Assembly (NCBI GenBank): GCA_013400115.1
Contig: VXBP01001909.1
Span: 744,001-808,000 of the forward strand
From: Rhinopomastus cyanomelas
Lineage: Eukaryota; Chordata; Aves; Bucerotiformes; Rhinopomastidae
Reading direction: 5' to 3'
DNA length: 64,000 nucleotides
Below the pieces are notes generated by a model. The model did not search any database. It was given only the letters and a program-made list of their open reading frames with translations, and was not told the DNA's origin. Numbering within the stretch: the stretch's first letter is position 1; each line of letters opens with the position of its first letter. Shown here one piece after another: positions 20,961-34,600 of this stretch. Position numbers and translations under genes: made by a program.

Positions 20961-23900
20961 AACATATGTGGCTACTTAAGAAATTCCTCAGACTCTTCAG
21001 TGGAGTCTTTTGGGATAACATGTGAAATCAGACGTTGTCATTCATGACAAAGATCCCACACAGTCTTTCCAAAGAGCTCGGCATGCCAACGAGAATGAAG
21101 AAGAGTGAGCGACTGCAATTTGCCCACACACTGTCCATCTGAGGTTGGGAACTGAAGTGTGACTTTTGTCGTCCCTACCATTCGCTGCTCCTGAGAATCA
21201 CTTTGCAGTTAGTAGCTTAGATCTCTAGCCAGGCCATGAGAAACATGAACTTACTTAACTCGCTTTGCTGTACAGAAAGACAAGGTTGGTGAAATCCTGC
21301 TCACCTTCACCACAGGACAAAGCCTGACCCCAGGGAACTTCAGGGCTGCTCATGAGGGGCCACAGGATGGGCCCTCAGATCCAGCCTCTCTGCCAGGTAA
21401 AGCATTTCTGAAGAGATTTATTGTACTTCAGAACTTCTCCCCATGCAGTGCAGCAACAGTTGTGTTCAAATATCAGTGACCCTAGAGCCATGCAAAGTAG
21501 ATGATTTCTGTATGAGAGATGAATAGTTCAACCAGGCCCAGAACAACCTCCCTGCGTCAGGCCCTCTGAGCTCTGGTGCTGCCTTCCCCATGGGTTTAGG
21601 CCCACACAGTAGGGTTTGGATTTTGGATCAAGCCAAGCTGCTGTGGGGAGGGTGGCATGGTGTCCAGTTCTGCCTGTTAGAGAACCAGGGCTCCTTTAAG
21701 TGTTCCAGGACTAGAGACCGGCAGCAGGGTTGTCGGACTCTTGTCAGAGAGGTGGCCCAGCGTTTAGGCCTTTGCGGGTGTTTCCTAGTTCCGGTGATAA
21801 TTCTCTGGTGTGATCCTATTTATTTAGAAAGAATAAGCCGTGTCTGCTTTCCTGAACAAAGTGAGGGACCTGTAGCAGCACACACGGCTTTTGCCCAGAA
21901 TCCCTGGCCAGCCCTTGCAGAGAGTTTTATGCTCCCTGCTTTCCTCCCTTGCTCTGCAGCCAGCACTCCCTCAGCTTCACCGCAGCTGCTGTCTCTCTTA
22001 ACACAAGGATTTTTGTGGACCTTCCTCTCCATTGCCTGTAGATCTTGTTTGATCTGCATGAAGAGAGACAGGGCTCCCACATGCCTGAGAGACAAGAATT
22101 TCCACACATCTTCCAGCTCCACAAAAATGCTGTGAACCTGAACAAACTGGGTCAGCGGCACCAGATCATGCCTGTGCCCTCTCATGCTGGGCACAGTCAT
22201 GACAGAGCTGCCTTTGGTGTGTACCCTGGCAGCCTGCCCTTCCCAAATGCTCAGCAGAATGCTGAGTGACAAGTGTCATTAATTATCTAAATAAATAGAG
22301 CCTTCTGCTAGATACACATGTGCCATGGCCTTTTGAGCTCAAATGTGTCCTCTACCTCGCTCGTGACGGACAGACAGCATCGCAAAGGCTTGAAAACGCG
22401 AATGCTGGCAGTAAGCGCCTAGGCAAGGCTGAACAGGGAGTTGGACTCGGCTAAAGTCAGCAACTGCTTTGTGAGCAAACATGGAGGCAGAGCCAAGAGC
22501 TTAGCTTTTATTCCTTCTTCCACAAATAATGTTTTCTCTCACCAAATGCTTTTTGCAAATAGAGTCCCTGTATGTCTTGGCCATTCTCTGTATGTAAATG
22601 TGCTATTGCAGCATGTAGCTGCCTCCATGTGTACCCTTTCATAGTTGTATTCCTTTTATCCTCTCTTTGGGAATAACTATGTCATATAGTTCTAATACTA
22701 TCAACAGTTTGCACTGCTAACATTCTATTACAGCAGCATAAAATCTATGAATAAATTAATCTTTGTAATCTATAGCTCTATGTATTACATGTAGCCGATC
22801 TGAATGTATGTCTGTATGATCAAACACTATTTTTTCTTCTGTCTAGATGAAGCATTTTCTAAGATTCCAGGAGTTTTCAGATAGACATGCTGTACAAAGC
22901 CTAACACAGATCCTACAGCAGCTACATGTTGCAAGGATTTCCAGGCAGCCCTACAGCCTTGCTGTTTTTGTGGTAGGGCTTTAGTATTGCCTAGTTCTTC
23001 AATGGCATAGTCCTTACATGCTTGCCTTCTTCACATGGCTAGGTTGATGTAGTTGTAGTGTAAGTTGAATATGTAAGATGCTTCACAGTGTGATGAGAAC
23101 TTGTTGTTTCAATGTGTAGCTTTTATTGTCTGCAGAAACAACACACCTCTGAATTAATCCCATGTTTTGAAAATATCGTAGCCTTTTTGGCTTCTTACTC
23201 AGAGTAAACACTGGCCTCTCTATATTCATCCTGCTCCCCATCTGATATTCTGAGACTGCAACCGGTAGTAAAGGTGGGGCTACAGATATCAAAGATACTC
23301 ATGTCTTGCAACTAAGCACTGTGCTAAACTCCCTTTAATGCTTCTGTGGGAATGAGTCTCCATATGTCATCCCATGTATTTTCTTTGCTATTTAAAGTAT
23401 TGCTCAATAGTACACTAAGCTGGTGGAAAACTGTTTGCTTTGTTGGGTTAGTTTTACTCTGACTTAATGCAGAACTGCGTAAACACCAGAAACAGTGCAT
23501 GGGAGAGAATGGGATCAAGAGCAGCTGGGATGGAAAGAAGAGGCTCTGGGGCACCCAGCAGGCAGTGGGGCTTCCATTGCCCAGAAGTGGTTGTCAGTCC
23601 AGCTGGAGGGAGAAATCCTTGGCTGGCTGAGACATGTTGAGGTGAGGATGTAACTGAATTTGCACTTCAGCAATTGTACAAACTCCTCATGAGTAAGTGG
23701 GACCTAGAAAGTATTTTCAGATCATTTCTACCCCCACCTCCTTAGAGTCCTACACCTTTTGAACCACTCTTCTCAGCTTCAGAATTCTCTCTTCTACGCA
23801 GCAATTAGAGCATCTTCCTGTAATTCTGTGCTTTAATCTAATTGGTTCTCTGGACTTCTAAGTCAACATCCTTTAGAACCTCAATGTACTTTTTTTTTCA

Positions 23901-26900
23901 TTTGGATTGAGTGTTCTCCCCCTCATTCATAACTACAGATCTCTTGCAAAACTTTGTCCTTAGAACTGTTATTTTTTTTTTTCACTCCAGAACATGGTGA
24001 CATCTGCTGTGTCCTTCCAGTTTCTTCAGCAGTGTCCAACAGATTCCCTCATAGCAGCTCTTCGACAGTTACTTTGCTCTCTTGGCTGCCCTATGCCTGA
24101 AAGACATCTCAGCAAGAAGTCTGGTTGAGAGGTGGATCCTTACAAAAGAATGTGGTAAGACTGAAAGACTGTCTTTCAACTAGAAGTCTAATTATCACTA
24201 GATTAACTATTTTATGTGCGTCACTGGAGTGGTCAGGAGCCCTAGTCTTGCAATTGGACTTCTCTTGTACAAGACAATGTTGCATCAGTGCAAGTCTTTG
24301 TGGAAAAATGATTTGGTTCAGCCCTAAATCTCTCCTCTGCCCTATCCTCTCTGTCTTTCTGCAAGATGTGAGTAGCGTGTGTGAGACTGTTTGCATGAAT
24401 GCACTTGGTACGACCCTGCCTGCATGTTGCACAGCTCTGCCCTTCACAACTGTGACTACACTCAGCCCCATGTGAACTTTTCCATTACAGTATCCCAGGA
24501 GGAAAAGTTAGAAGGCTTCTAATAAAATATTTTATTGCATTAAAGGTGATTTTTTAAAGGTAACTTTTAAATATAAAGTAGAAAATTTCAAGGCTTGTTC
24601 TAGTGTTTAAATGTAATATAACATTGATCAAGAGGCTACGTTATCAAAACATAACATACCCCAATCCCAAGGGATGTGTGTGGCCAGCAGTCATAGTTAT
24701 TCTACTTAAATCTTCATGAGCTGTGCATGACTCAGGCTTGCCACATAGGAGAACTGTTTTTCTCTCCGCCCAGTTTCATTAATTATAATAAATACATAAA
24801 ATATTTTAAATACAAGATATATAACCATACTTTCCAAAGACCTGCACTTATACCATACAGAAATGAATGCTTACTACCCGTGGGCAGGATCTCATACTGT
24901 TTGAGTCTGAATAAATCAAGTTTCACATCCTCTTATGAGGCATCCTGTGGTACAAGAACTGTTCTGCATTTGGAAAGGCCGAAGAAGAAGGGATTTGAGC
25001 AAGCTAACTGTACATTCAAGGACTTGAGAAATGCAGGTCTGCAAATTAGAACTTTTCAAAGATAAGTAAAATTTTACTCACTCTGTTGGAAGTGCAACTT
25101 TCCTTCCACCAAAGAAAGAGCATGGCTGATCCCCCTACAATTAATTTTCTGGGTTTGATAGTTCAAATACGAGAGAAAGTATCTATCTGACTCTTCTATC
25201 AAGGGAACTGTTTTCCTGCACTGATTTGAGCAGGGCTGTACCCGTGTTAAGTGAGGATAGCACTTGACTTGACCCTGTGCTCATGTTCAATAATATTATT
25301 GCCCCTATTCGTAGAGTGGAAACTTGCTGGATTTTTTCCATTAGGAGGAGAAATTGATGATAGGAGTCAAGAATGTCTTTGTTTTATTTACAAAGCATGA
25401 ACTCAGAATCTTGTTTCTCTGAATGCAGCAGAAACAAACAACAAGCACTTCTCTTACAGACATTCACATTAGCTTTTCTGAGGTATGAGACTGTAGGTTA
25501 AAAGAGTCCACTGCCCCGAAAATTACGTATAGCTAGAACCCACACATGCACACACACACAGACAGCCTCTGATCCTTTGGAACAGCCAAGTAACTAGTGG
25601 TATAACAGAATTACAAAGCTGTTTCTTAGTTGTTTGAATAATTTTCAATTCTCACACCTGTTTTACAACAGCCCAATTTATCTCAGATCTGTGCCATGAA
25701 CTTTTGTCAAAGGAAAATACATAGATGACAGCAAAAAGTCTTGACAGCTGAGTATCATTTCTGAATGCCTGCAACAAGACAGTGTTCTCACATTTCAAAC
25801 CGGTGCTAATTTTTGCAGTATTGAGACAGTCAGTCTTTAGCTCTGCTAATCACATTTTGATAGGAAGGTGCGGTGTACAATGCCAGAAAGAGATTTTTCC
25901 TCCCATTAAAAAAATCCCCCAAGCATTTCAAGCTAAAAAGGTGGAGAACTGTGGGAGGGCACAGTTACAGTGAACTCTACTTATATCTCACTCTCTTAAA
26001 GCTCTTTTCCATATCAAGTAATATTTACTTTATTTACTTGTAGTGGATAGTTTTATTGCAAATGAACCTAAAAACAGTTTTTCATCACAACCCAATATGC
26101 AAGAAATCAAGAGCAAACAGAAGGAAAACATCATCACAGAGTTGTAGCTTTGTAGTGTTTCCACAATTTCTTCCTCAGACAAACTGCTTATAATGTGAAG
26201 TGCCCAAAAGTTCACTTTTTCTGTGATCTTGACTCTTCCCTGACCTCTGTAAATTTGTATACTCATACAGAAAATTGATCAGATGAATTCCATTTTAGAT
26301 ACGTACACACTGTTCTAGAACAAGTTAAAAACTCTAGCAGGGTGTGATAAGCACTACATTCATCACATTTACACAAGAGAAGAGACTAGCTAGTAGTTTA
26401 GAAAACAGTTGCTTCGAACCTGATATTGGCCCAGTAAGAAAGGGATGTTTCCAATGAATCTTTTCATACATTTATTGGATGTACACATTGCTCGTGTTTG
26501 TCAATAGCATTGGAAGCTATGGCTAGATAAGACAAAATAAACATTTTTAAACATGAACAGACTGCATTAGTAGCAGCAGAATGCATCTAGCTAACTGAAG
26601 ACATTATCCTCGGGCACTAAAGAGATCATAATTACAGTTGCAACTCCACCTTCTGGCTTATTTTGCTCTAAGGAGTCCAAGAGTTTGGAATCTTTATTTT
26701 GAATAAATGTGGATACTTCCTTCAGGGCCTGAAAAAAGAAAAACTGACAGCTACATTCCAAAGAAAGCTTAGCTGGATGGAAAATGACTGCTCTTTGTTT
26801 AGTGACGCAAATCAGTATCATCTCTTCAGAAGCGTGTAACTAGGATAAATATTGGAAACGAGACCAAAGAGTTCTCTCCATTTCATGAGTTAAAGATTTC

Positions 26901-29179
26901 CATATGAAAATAAGCTTATATGTGTGAATTTTTTTTTAACAACATGCAACAAATTTGTGGGAATAAATGCAGAGGAAAGCTCTTCTAGCCAGTGGCATTT
27001 GGGCTACTTCAAAGAAACATTGTGGGAACACTAAGACAAATTAATCAGATGGACGTGGAGAGTGAAAAAACAGCTACATCCTCAACTAACTTTGTTCTGT
27101 GCTATCAAAGAATCTCAAGTTTTCCATAGTTTTGTCCCTATTTTTAAGGCTAGCTAGCAAAGCAGACATTCTTCTATGCTACAGAAAGTATTTTCAAGGT
27201 TTAGTGTTCCTCTTCAAAGACCATGCCTATCTGTAGCAATTCATTCTTCTTTTACTCTCAATGGCTTTGAATCAACATCCAAACTCTTATGTTCTGGGTC
27301 AAAAGGATTTTAAGTGTGTAGCATTCTTTTTAAAAATGAATTGTACACAGATTTGGTTATAAACATCTAGAAATCAGCAGAGACTGAGATTCAAACACAG
27401 GGTTTAACGGAAGAAGTTATGACCCAGTATAAAGACAAGCACCAGCAGTGGAACAGTGATAAATGAAGCTGTTCAGGCTCCCTGGCATGTTGATCCTGTG
27501 GACTACATTCTACTGAAAAAGTTTCCATATCATGTTTGGCCTCATGAATGCTCAGTGATAGAGGCCAAATCCTGTCCTCAATCCAATCTCCGTAATTCCC
27601 TTCAACCGCGTTGCAGCTTTCATCTGTTTTCTCGCATCAGAGTCTTTCATGGGATTTCAGCTGTGCCAAGCATCTTGAAGTTGTATTACAAAGAATGTTT
27701 CAAGCACAAACGTCTTCTCGCTATCACTGAAGACAACCACCTTTGCTCAAGAATGGGCTACTTTCCCCTAAACCCAAGGAAAAGCCTAGCAGCTTTGCAT
27801 CACTGAGTTCAGATCTTGGCTTTTAGAACTATGCCATAACCATAGGTGTTAAACCAAAGTAGGGTTTATTTACAAGAATCAGTGTCAGTAGGAATTTGTG
27901 AAAGTTTTCCACATGAAGACAACATTGTGCAGTGTGTCCCTAGAAAAGCCTGTCTGTAGGGCTTGGGGGAAAATGCATCTTCATTTTCTTCATTATAAAC
28001 CACATTCACAGGCTGAAATGATAGCCATGCCTTGGTCTGACTGCTGTTTCCACCCCCTCCCTCCCCAGGGTGTCAACACTTTCTTCCTTCCTTCTGAGCA
28101 GAAATGAATGGAGGGAGGGTAAGGAAACTTTTGGTAGTCTCAGCTCAGAGCTGGCTGGGCTATTAATGAGCTAACCAAAGTGTCAAGACATCCCAAGAGG
28201 AGAAACAAAGACATCAACAATGTGATGTATAAAGGCAAAAAAGGGAAGGGGAGTGAGAGGATTGAGGGCTCACAAGTAGATCGGGAAAGTATCAAGAAGG
28301 TGTCAGGAGACCACATGGAGCAAAGGACACCCAAAAATCCCCACCAGGCTACAAATATATGGGTCACTGCTGAAGATTCCACATGTCCTTAGCTAGACTG
28401 CTGCACCTTGACCAAAAGCCTTTCCTGCCTCATTGCCCACATTCCCCTACCTCACTGCACCAGCCAGCATGTTCATGCTGAAGGGACATCCCCTCTGCTC
28501 CTGTCCTGCTGCCCTGGCAAACTGCCTAGTTTGGCTCCAGGCAGGGCTGATAGACCCAGGGCATCTTGAGTCTAAAAACAACCCTGGGCGATAGCAAGAA
28601 AGATGTATTTTCACAATGCTGCAATGTTATAAATGCCAGTGTAGGCAAGACAATATAAGAACAGTGTCCTTGAAGAACTGGGACATTTAGAGGGGCACAC
28701 ATTTGCTTTTGGGGAGCTCAAGCACATTCTTAGATGAAATATCTTCTAGGAGAAGCTTCAGGGAGTGGTGGAGGAGGGAAGAAGGAAAGCCTTAGGAGAA
28801 AGAGCAGCTGATGGCTAGTAATGAGGAAATGAGGAAGGTATTGTCTCTTCCCTTACTGAGAATGGGATCACTTAATCTGAAGAGGTAAAATATGAGAAAT
28901 AGTTTTAAAACACTGTCTCAAAACAGCTAGGACTAGCAGACATTGGTCGGGGGGGGAAATCTGTCTTTAAGTTCCAGGCACTGGAACTGTAATTCTTTTG
29001 TGTTTAAGCAGTTTAGTCAATTCCACTGAATTTCCATTGTTGAGGGAGTCCAAAAGAGGCAGGAAAGAAAGAAAAAAACAAAGTCTACTGGAGAGATATG
29101 CTGAGAAAAAAACCAACATTTTGATGAGAGGAAAAAAAATTGGAGCATTTACAGGAAGAACAGAAAATGTGGCTAGTGA
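20961..29179. other. Intergenic, no gene or CR1 recognised
   Basis: Mostly AT-rich unique sequence. Open frames at 21590-22135 (181 codons) and 24125-24475 (116 codons) have no recognisable domains and are matched by similar frames on the opposite strand. A short CA-rich stretch lies at 25,543-25,564. A purine-rich patch around 29,040-29,150 is low complexity. Confidence 0.55.
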
Positions 29180-30010
29180 GGTCATTGTTTGATATTTTTT
29201 TTCTGTAGAGATTTTGTCATCGGGCTATTGTAACCATCCACCTGTATAGTAACTATAAAATACACAGCAGAGAGAACACGCTGATCTTCTGACTTTTCTT
29301 TGCGTCACCCCTATGGGGAAAATGCCACGAGAGAAATTTATCTGACATGTTGTCATATCTCTTTGCATTTTAAACCCGTCCAAAATGAAAAAGCGAAGGA
29401 GTTTGTTTGAGTTGCAGAAGGGGTTTTGGCTTACTCCCCATGAAAATATGATTATAAATTCCTCCTGCATTTACCTTTGGCATATTATAAACAATTGAGG
29501 CCACTGATTACTGGCTTATATAAGAATTCTTGTGTTATTTGAGACTTAATACATCAGGCACTGTATAAAAGTGACATACCTATTTTTTAACATCTAAAAT
29601 CCAAACTAAAAGGAACTCTTTCTGTTCTGTGGGATTTTTATTGCTGGCTAGAGGAGGAGGAAAGTAAACTGTGGGAGTTCCTGCCTCATGATCCCAAGCT
29701 GATCGCTTTCAGTGCGATTTTTACCCATTTACATCTGGGCTGTGAGTATTTCTGCTCTGTGACAGTGGTGTCCTCATCCAGATATTCAAAGGTGTCAATG
29801 TCTTTATTTAAACCTCTTGGATTCAGCCTCTGTATTTGATTTAAGACTTTGAAAGTCTTGGCATCTATCCTGATGCTTTTTGATTAATTGTAGAGCATGA
29901 AAGAAACTGCGTTTTGACCATCCCATTTTACCTTAGCTGTGGCACGCCACATTATCTGTCACGGATGGAAAAAAACCCCCCATGAGAATAAATGTAATTC
30001 GTTTATTGGT
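29180..30010. promoter_or_regulatory. Candidate conserved non-coding element
   Basis: About 830 bp of repeat-free sequence with retained CpGs (GCGTCACCCC, CCCGTCC, GATCGC, CACGCCAC) and overlapping motifs TTCAAAGG (29785-29792, TCF-like) and AGGTGTCA (29790-29797, T-box half-site). There is no convincing ORF. Composition-based call. Confidence 0.28.
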
Positions 30011-30560
30011 TTATGGTCACAAAGTCCTTAAGGGAGTGTTCCAAATCCAGAATGCATGATTTGGTATTTCAGCAAGTTAGCAGGAAGACACAGCTGCCTA
30101 TTAACTACATGCCCAGAAACGCTGACATTTTTGGTGAAGTCAGCAAAGGTGCAGAGCAGTCACATATAAAAGTCATCTTAGCAGACATTTTTACAAATAA
30201 TTGATTTTTTGGGGGAAAAAGCTCTCTCAGACCCTAAAAAATACAATTGTAGAAGAGATTATCTGTATGAGGATAACCCAGATGAATAATGTATTTTCAT
30301 CAAACATTGCTGTCCCGCACTATGGAACAGACAGTTCTACACAATCTATCGTATTTGATTAGTGATCTGCAGTATTTATCCTATTCTAATGTATTTTTCC
30401 TAACTGTGTGCTTTTGCCTATTGCTGACATACTAGGGCAAACCCCACCCTTACATATTTGGGAAAGTGAGAACAAGGGTATTATAAATTTGTTTTTTTCT
30501 GCAAGTTGCTCTTAGATTAAAAGCTTTCCTTAAAGAAATAGCAAAGCATGGGCAGTTTCA
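30011..30560. other. Intergenic, nothing recognised
   Basis: AT-rich unique sequence up to the first recognisable CR1. No motif or repeat was identified. Confidence 0.5.
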
Positions 30561-30727
30561 GTGAATCATAGAATCCTAGAACATTAGGGATTGTAAGGGA
30601 CCTCGAAAGATCATTTAGTCCAATCCTCGTGCCAGAGCAGGAAATCCTAGACCAAGTCGCACAGGAACATATCCAGGTGGGTTTTAAATGTCCCCAGAGA
30701 AGGAGAATCCACAAACCTCTCAGGCAA
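30561..30727 (-). mobile_element. CR1 LINE, truncated 3' end
   Basis: The sequence opens with the reverse complement of the CR1 terminus (GAATCATAGAATCCTAG), continues through GGGACCTCGAAAGATCAT and TAGTCCAATCCT, and ends at CACAAACCTCTCAGGCA, the typical CR1 3' UTR and end of ORF2 read backwards. The copy is 5'-truncated, as most CR1 insertions are. Confidence 0.9.
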
Positions 30728-33700
30728 ACAAACTTGTATTGCCTCTTATGTTTGCTTCAGCTTGTTCATTAAAGGAACCTTGATGTTAGTAAGACACATT
30801 ATCTAAGTGAAGTAGTAGTGTTCATTCTTTTAGTTTTGCTTGTCAGTTGTGGTGCCACTTTTCCTGATACAGGGACATTTTCCTAGTCAGAAAGCTGTGG
30901 TGACCATCACATTTGCTGGAGTCATGGAGCATCTAGAAGTGCTTGGATTTCTGCAAGTCACACTGGATTCCCAATATAGTCTAAGCACCTGAGGTGTTTA
31001 GAATGGATCATAGATCTTATTTGATAAAATCTGCAAGTGAGGCATAATATGTAACTTATTAAACTGATAGCTCAGGAATTGATTACTCATTGGTAAGAGG
31101 CTCATACAACAAAGTAAGAGTGGATTTCTAGAGGTAGGCTGTGTGGTCCACAATGTTAATGGAAGATGCAGGAAATCCTGTGCTCCACCTTTGATTCCAC
31201 TATCAGCCATTTCATGGTATTGTTTGTTAATATAGTTGTTATTTACACAACAGAGTCACTTACAAGCTTTATATACTGGACCCCAGCTGAGTCATTTCAT
31301 CTTCAAGGTTCTGTTTCCCTATGTCATAGTAATATTTTAGAGCCATCTTGTTAGAAAGACTTAGCAATGTTTGCTGAGTACTTTGAAGAAATGAAGCAAA
31401 GTATTAAAGTATAAGGAGGGTTGTTATTTTTTAAAAAAAATTACTTTTTCAAAAGCAAACAATTTTGTCAGGATGATAAAAGGAAGAAAGGAAAAGGGAG
31501 TGTAGACTGCAGACAGTATGTTAATTTTCTTCTCAATAAACAACAAACTCTTTAAGAAACACTCTATTCTTTCATGCTCATTGTTATATCACCCGGCCTC
31601 TTGCACTCAAGAGCAGTCATTTCATATCTGTATTTACACTTCTCAAGCCATACTCTGTGCTCATGCTTTTCAGCACTGTATACATTTATTTAAGGATCAA
31701 CTCAGAGCACTTACTCCTCTTATTAGGAAAACAAATCACATCCACACATCACAGCCTGCAACAGCAAAGCTACTATAAATCATAAGTATCACTGACACCC
31801 TCCTTTCATCTTGTCCAAGATGCAATGATCTTTTCAGGGGTTTTGCTTTTATATAGGTTGCTTTGCTACTTCTTCTACAGGATTGAAAGAAATAGTCTGT
31901 CATATATTTTCTCAGCCAATAGATTCTTTTTTCCCCCTCCTGATAGTGCACAAGAGCTTGATTGTTAGTTGTTGGTGTATGCAGGTCAATCCATGCATCC
32001 AGGCAATCCAAAGCTCACCACAAAGACAGCTTCTTTACCAAAACACAATGGCTGTATCAAAACCATTAACCTAATCTTGTCCTCAAAGTATTACATTATG
32101 TCTGCCATTAATGTATTTACTGTACCTTTTATTTGTCTAAGTGCCAGTCTGAGGAGGAAAAGCAAGAGAGAACAACTCAAGTCATGACGTTCATGTGTTA
32201 TGAAGAGTAGGATAAAATACTGTCCTTGCTTTCAGCGGATTTAAACTGAATTTAAGTGGTATGAATTAGGTAAATGTCTAGTGATGGGGAAAAGTAATTC
32301 AACCTAAAGAAACAGGCTTAACACAGAAGAGTGTGTGACGAATGAAAGGAGGATGCCTAGAGGAGAGGGCAGTGGGAAATTTTTATAGGCAGCCAGAAGA
32401 AGGATAATGTTTGAGGATGTGAGATGCAGTAAGGACAATTTAAAAAAAGCCACCGAAACTGAAGAAGATACTACCCATTCTGAGCCTCACTGGTGCTTGT
32501 GTAGCACACTGAAACTTCATCCACAAGTTGCTGCTTGCCTGTTCATTACATCAATCCACTGGCTTTTTTAATCACCTGTGTTCCTGGTGATAAGCATGTA
32601 AATGATTTGTGGCAACATCATGTGGCATCCACCTACTGTCACTTAAAGAATGATCTAGCTCTGAAGAAAAGGTGATCAGTGAGACTCTATGGTTTTAATT
32701 AAAAAAAGAAGTCCTTTGTTATGATAATGAAAAATTCAGTTGAAATTCTTAACATGAACTTACAAACTTGAAACAAATAAGCAGCAAAGAGTCTGACAGG
32801 GAGAGGTCTGGTAAATTTAGCTGGTGTGAATCAGTGGCAAATGGGATACAAGTGACTATATGGTATTCCAATAAATTCATTGCCTAAAGTCACTGCCAAG
32901 ACCTTTGTTTGTTTTTAGCTCTCTGATTTCTAAAAATTATAGATTAGTTAAAAAGATCTCTTCTGTGAATCTAGTCACAAGATACTGCCCTGACTGTGCA
33001 TGAAAATCGTGCTGGAGATAAGCCGTGCGCCTGTCTTTCTCCTCCATAACAGAAGGTCCAACTCTACAATTTGTTTGAGCTGATCTATGTGGAATAGGAA
33101 TTCAGTTTGTTTCAAAAGCCACTTTCTGAAAAGATTAATTTCCTAATCTATAAAGGGGAAATTGTCTCTTTTTGGATTAGAAAACATTATCTCCTTCAGG
33201 GTTTGCAGGATTATGTCTCCACTGCGTGAACCCAGTGTTCGCACAGGATTGTGTAATGGTAAAAGTATTTGGCTGGAACAGCCAGCTTTATGATTGACTG
33301 ATGATATTCTACTGAGGAAGATCTAACTGAAGATAACATTTTCAAAAGAAAAATATTGCTGGCACTTGACTACCTGTTCTGTACAGCATTTATTCGCACT
33401 TGTCAACTAACCAAAATAAAACCTTTAATGCTGCCAATTTGTGACCTTCTCTGCTGTAAAATATTCTGTTACTAAATCAGCACTTCTCTGCTGTCTGTGT
33501 TTGTCTTAAACCTTTTTGTGAAACAGTATCTACCTCCTTAGAGCCATTTACTGCTCTTGCTGTGTACGCAACGAGAGTTCTGTGCAAAGATCAAGGGGAC
33601 ATTAGGTGTAGTTACATCCAGGTGATAGTGATGCAGGGTTTACTTTAGGGTTGCTCATTTATTAGGATACATTTTGTGTGTTCTGACTGAAGGACAAGTC

Positions 33701-33971
33701 AGCGGTATTGGAGCCTGAACTCATTGTTCTCAACATTGAAATGCTTTTTGCGCTGAATAGTTAGGATGAGTTGGGTAAATGTTTTGAGGTTTTTTAAGGT
33801 AATGAGTTGGAGACACGTGGAATTATCGTCGTGTTTTACCAGCTGAATACAGCCATAAACTGCAATGTCTGATTTATTCTGAGAAGATGCTAACATTTCT
33901 CAGAATAATGTGTTGAATAGGAAGTGTTTTTGCTTATGACCATATTGTACTAGGGTCTGATTATATCAGAG
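30728..33971. other. Intergenic, no gene seen
   Basis: Unique AT-rich sequence. The stretch 32,200-32,470 is purine-rich on the + strand. No ORF over 95 codons and no domain were recognised. Confidence 0.5.
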
Positions 33972-34600
33972 CTCATAAATTATGAAGTCAGAAGAGACCA
34001 CTGTGATCATCTGGCTTGGCTTCTTTCATAATACAAGCCATGGGACTTCCCTGAATTAATTCCTGTTTGAACCGGAGCACAAAGTTTAGAGAAGCAGCCA
34101 ATCTCAATTAAAATATTTCCAGTGATGGAAACCCTTAGTGAAGCAACCCTTAGTGAATTGTTTCAAGGAACAACTATTCTTGGCTTTAAATGTTTGTTCC
34201 ATTTTTATTTTTGAATTTGCCTTGATTCAGATCAATTCTTATTATGCCTTTGTCTACTAGAATAACTCTTATTTATCAAAATTATATCCTTGCCATAGAT
34301 ACCTACAGCCTGTGATCATCTCATCTCTTAGCCTCTTGTTTCTTAAAACAACAGGTTAAACTCTTTCAGTCAATTGCTATGAAACATGTTTTCACATTCT
34401 TTAATGATTCCCATGGCCCTTCTCCATAGTCTGTGCAATCTGTTAGCATCCTCTACGAACTGAAAACATCAGGAATGGACTGTAGCCCATCATGATTCCT
34501 ACCAATCCTAAGTGTAGCTGTCACATCACCTTCCTCAGTCTTGTATGTGCTCAAGGTATCCCTTGGATGCCTTGGATCCCTTTTGGTTGCAGTGCCCATT
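33972..34600 (-). mobile_element. Ancient amniote CR1/L3-type LINE remnant
   Basis: Read backwards, this resembles the 3' region of old amniote CR1 elements: GTGATCATCTGGCTTGGC, ACAAGCCATGGGACTTCCC, AATTCCTGTTTGAAC, CCAGTGATGGA, GCCTTTGTCTACTAGA, GTTAAACTCTTTCAGTC and CATGGCCCTTCTCC occur in the expected order over about 600 bp. It is much more diverged than the other CR1s here and has no intact reading frame. Recognised from memory of the family consensus. Confidence 0.6.

Noticed and set aside
21590..22272. Overlapping open frames of 181 (+) and 150 (-) codons
   Set aside because: Both strands are open over the same segment, neither has recognisable motifs, and the context is intergenic.
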